A stretch of 64,000 bases of DNA from NCBI RefSeq assembly GCF_964204865.1, contig NC_135254.1, positions 13,955,001 to 14,019,000 of the forward strand, read 5' to 3'. Below the pieces are notes generated by a model. It saw only the letters and a program-made list of their open reading frames with translations. It searched no databases and was not told the origin of the DNA. Origin of the DNA: Styela clava (lineage: Eukaryota > Chordata > Ascidiacea > Stolidobranchia > Styelidae). Made by a program: the position numbers and the translations under genes. Positions 60,301 through 64,000 of the stretch are shown piece after piece (position 1 is the first letter of the stretch; every line of letters starts with the position of its first letter).

Positions 60301-63300
60301 CGTTTTCACAAATGCGTTATGCTATAGTCGGTCTGTACACATTAAGCTTTTAAATTGGGTGGCAGTTCAATTTTTAAAATTTTTCATGCATGTATTCTCA
60401 GTTGCCTCAGGCAGATAGGAAAATGATTTAAATAATTTTGATTTTGCTGTTTTCTCGACAAAGGGTGCACCAGAACAAATTTGTAAATATAATATGGATC
60501 ATTTCACATGATAATGTCAATATTGCTCAATTTTGTTCATACTCCGCATTTTTGTAGAGAAGGATGTGCAGTACAGTTTTTAGTACATTTCATGTTATTG
60601 ATGTCATTACCAGTAATCACTATCCACATTACACTTAAAGCCACAATGAAGATGTGTGTTAAAACAATATGAGTAAAATTTATCATATTGAAAAGATTCA
60701 CTATGGTAAGTAATATTGAAAATGGTTCTCATATTTGTATAATTGATAAAATTTCAATCACCATATTATGACATTATGTTATCAGTTATTAAAAAGACAA
60801 ATCTGTTCAAATGTTGTTCTTGTGAATCTACATTTAACGAATTTTCTAATATGCAAATTCTTTATTCATCCAGTCAATTTTTCTACTTTTATCTCAGGCA
60901 CTGGACAAGTCTTTATTTAACGAAAGTGGAAGTATATCTGCATCTAGATTTCGATGCTTTAAAAATATCCTGGATGTTTTATCACCCATTTTTGATTCCT
61001 ATGGGCCCGGTGCAATGGGCGGTGAAGTGGGGGGCCAGTGGATTCATCAGAAATCTTCACAATCAGATTTTACAAGGTACTTAATAAATTACATAGATGC
61101 CATGTTTTGAAAGCATAACTTAGAAATCTTTTTCCTGAAATGGTCTATACCTGATGGTCAATGCACGCTACAGATACATTTCATCAACAGTCTTGTATAA
61201 TTTCGTATGCTAATGTACATAAGAGAAATCACACATATTTCTGTAAATAGCATTTTTCAATGAATTCTAATCAAAACAGTTTTGAGTGAACAGTTATATT
61301 AAGCATGACTAGAGAAACTAAGATACATCTTCTAATCAACACCTCTCATTATAAATCTTTAAGTATGAATCAGCACAAATAACTTTTATTTAAGATTTAA
61401 TATGGTTTATTTAACCAAGTGAACTATATTATTCACATTGACTCATGATATACGAAACTTGACTGTATAAAAATAATCGGACCTTGTAATGTGAATGATG
61501 TCAATATTAAGACATTCGACTCTAATTCATTTGCCATGTTATTTAATATAAGTTATTGAGAAGCTTTTATTTTTTTACTTCTATTATTTATTTATAATTC
61601 CGCAATTGGTCGAAACAATTTGATTTTATTATCGGTTAAATTCATTGTCAATAGGTTCATTTCTATCGTCTGATTAGGTAATTTTCTAAATTTTTTTATA
61701 TTTTCTAAAATGATAATTTTTTCATAGGTTGGAATCTGTAATGTCAGACGCAATGTTATTGAATGAGTGTTGTAAATATTGCAGACACAGAGCTCTATCT
61801 GACAACAATGAACAGTATGACGGAGGTACATTAACTGTTGTGTTACATAAGTTACAACTTACAACTGCACGAAACATCTACAATGCTTACGAAATTTGTA
61901 GTTATATCCTGCATAGACTTATTCCTATGACATAGAATGAGCTATCGAATTTTGTTCACCTATGCATCATTCCTCAAATCAGTTCAGTCACTTTATTATA
62001 AGGTGTTTCCCAGATTAGGATGTTTATTCTGGTCCCAAAATGCTTTCTCTAATCAGATTCGTGATCTCCATGTTTTTTTTTATTTTGTCATGTTTTTTGC
62101 TATATAAATGACCTTTACTGTAATAATCTACCTTTGATGCTACACATGAATAGCCATTAAAGTTTCTCAATACCATTTGTCAATTCTGTTTTTCTTAGGA
62201 GATCAATCACTCACTTCACACAGTTTAGGCAACATAGATTATGACGTTAATAGTAATGCTGGACTTATGTTTTGGATAAAATCATTGCGTCATAATGAAT
62301 TATTTCGACAAAAATATGAAATCAACGATATACAGGTATGTATTTTATAGTATGATTGGAAAATTCAGAATAACTTTTAATTGTGTACTGTGTAGTGTTC
62401 ATCACCAATTCACTGCACTGCTGTTGCTAATACCCTGGTGCATCTTGTCTATCATTGTAATTACTAATTAGTGCTGTTAAGTCGGAGAAAAATTTACCTT
62501 CAACTCAAACTTCAAACTTTGAGTCATTCAAAAAACAACTCTAGATTTCTGATTGACAAAAATGTTCATTCCAGCTCTTTGACTTTATGATGAAGGAATT
62601 TTGGCCCCCATAAAACTGATTTGTGACGATAAAAATAACTGTGTATGCAAGCCAACTGTCCAGAATGCTTGCGCAACTAAATGCTCTTTTAGTTACTGTC
62701 TAAAATTTTCATTTGCCCCATCGGAAGTCTGAAATTTAAACTACTCGCTTTGATGCTACTAAAACCAGGTCAATCAAAATCTGACTGTGACTCCACTGTA
62801 ATAATGCAATGTTAAATGGGTTTAACGATACCAGGTTTCTCAATGAAGTCTGTCAATACTTATTCTGAACCTTATTTAGAGCAGACGTGACAGAGGCTTT
62901 TGAAATTTGAATATTGTATCAATTCTTCATTTATTATCTGAGGTTTTCAAATTGAGTCACTTACTAATGTATCATATCAATGCAATGCAATGCATGCTAG
63001 GTATCAAACTGTATGGGGATGCTATACTTTGTATGCCAAATGTAATTAAATCCTTTGAGATTTTAGTCATGAAATTAGCAAAGCCAGAAAATTCACAAAG
63101 CTCTGCTTAAAAACAAACCATACATTTTCTTATTTGAATTGTTATTATGCATTCATGCATAAACATCATAATACAAAATTGATAACAAAAAAATATGTAT
63201 CCTATTTTAGTTGAAGATTGAACCGATTCGAAGACCAAAATCTTCACCAAGTAAAATATCAGAATCACCGAAAAAATTTTCATCTTTTGCCTCACCAAAG

Positions 63301-63978
63301 AAACAATCTGAAACAAGGTAAATAGCTGTAATAAAGAACATGAGACTGAACCAAGAAATATATCTGATGACTGATTTTTTTTTTTTTTCTAAATTATCTC
63401 GGTTTTTAAATGTGTCTAATGCTTTTGAATAGTCAATTCAAATGGGGTTTGAGACAATGCATTAATCACTATGCCATCCTCAAACTCGAGAAAGCATAAT
63501 ATTTCATTTTGGTAAAAATTGTTGATACATTATCTTTATCGTGTTACCTGATATTGTTTGGTACCATGTAAGTTAATTCTTCTATTGCATAAAATAAAAT
63601 ATTTTGCTCCATTAGTTATCAGAATATATGACATAAAATATCTTTTGTTGAGTAGATGCTTTGTTATAAGCCAGAAGAGTTATTTTTAAAGCATGGCCAA
63701 TTCTATCGGTGATATGATGGTACTATCATGTCATGTTTATTCATGGCTCCTGTATTACATCCATTTCCAGAAAAAAAATTCATGTAATTATTATATTTAT
63801 CTGTATTTGTTTGTCAGATATACGAGTCCATCAGTTTCACGAAGCGCACATTTGCATTCATCAGAGAGACCCCAAGCAAATCGAAATCGCCTTGCTTCGT
63901 CTGTACCTCCTCAACATAAAGTATCGCGGAGTTTTTCGAATAATAATAATAACAGCAATAATAGCTGGGTAAATCCAG
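57360..63978 (+). CDS. WDR47 (nemitin) N-terminal half, continues past window
   Basis: Nine exons join in phase: 57360-57464, 58744-58858, 59161-59276, 60165-60221, 60898-61076, 61728-61825, 62199-62335, 63211-63317 and 63818-63978, giving 358 residues before the edge. WDR47 is a microtubule-associated protein that works with CAMSAPs in neurons and in building the ciliary central pair. The start ATG sits in a good context (ACCACC). Residues about 5-35 are a LisH motif (MILEYLHSRQLYESAIALE). The CTLH region follows (LRRLSLDGEWDNVLFYLEP, then VLRQKYIEIL). Later exons keep the WDR47 order: a QPYC block, RLESVMSDAMLLNECCKYCR, FWIKSLRHNELFRQK, and the Ser/Pro linker (SPSVSRSAHLHSS). The WD40 repeats should lie beyond 64000. 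Intron 1 carries a SINE. Confidence 0.9.
57520..57843 (+). repeat. Degenerate tRNA-derived SINE in WDR47 intron 1
   Basis: It aligns along the whole SINE: CTAAGCGTTGGGAACAAGC (head), GGTTTGACTCC (B-box position), GAGAAGATTGCTGGCTCCTC, TGGTAACCGGACCAGAGCC and AAATCCTATCC (tail). It is much more diverged than 35472-35815. The short open frame running from exon 1 into it is a side effect. Confidence 0.8.
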
Positions 63979-64000
63979 GTATGCAATGTTCAAGTTATTC

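Noticed and set aside
1..64000. CRISPR arrays, bacterial operons, phage modules
   Set aside because: The genome is eukaryotic (introns, poly(A) signals, animal transposons). No regularly spaced direct repeats were seen.

Overview
This is an AT-rich animal genome window. Split genes with GT-AG introns, a tRNA-derived SINE, many hAT DNA transposons, a copia LTR element and an L1/Tx1-like LINE are all present. The SINE 3' half (ending in repeated ATCCT) resembles what I remember from Ciona, and the gene set fits a tunicate, so an ascidian is my best guess. That is inference, not shown.

I assembled five protein-coding loci by matching reading frame, intron phase and splice sites. (1) + strand, 4535-9881: a multi-pass membrane protein with a long basic, Ser/Pro-rich cytoplasmic tail, family uncertain. 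(2) - strand, 17621-12564: a GPI-anchored protein with two Ly6/uPAR three-finger domains, all introns phase 1, two introns invaded by hAT elements. (3) - strand, 36193-33626: a complete four-exon GNAT N-acetyltransferase of the arylalkylamine/dopamine N-acetyltransferase-like type, 243 aa. (4) + strand, 49991-52474: a complete, intronless ClC-1/2-type chloride channel of 827 aa with two CBS domains. (5) + strand, 57360 to the window end: the N-terminal half of WDR47 (LisH-CTLH protein) in nine exons, running off the edge. Two orphan exon-like segments (31002-31158 and 38830-38913, + strand) may belong to a further gene.

The rest is transposon-rich intergenic DNA. At least twelve hAT-type elements are visible, many with exact or near-exact 8-bp target duplications. 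The most striking region is 40452-46870. There one hAT element contains another hAT, which contains a LINE, which contains a copia element with paired LTRs, a tRNA-iMet primer-binding site and an ATATG target duplication. One copia LTR in turn carries a 939-bp hAT-like element. The other LTR preserves the empty target site, so the order of insertions can be read directly.

The genes do not form an operon or obvious pathway. I found no CRISPR array, rRNA or functional tRNA gene, and nothing resembling a clustered novel system. The most notable items are the five-level transposon nest, the intronless ClC gene and the unidentified membrane protein.
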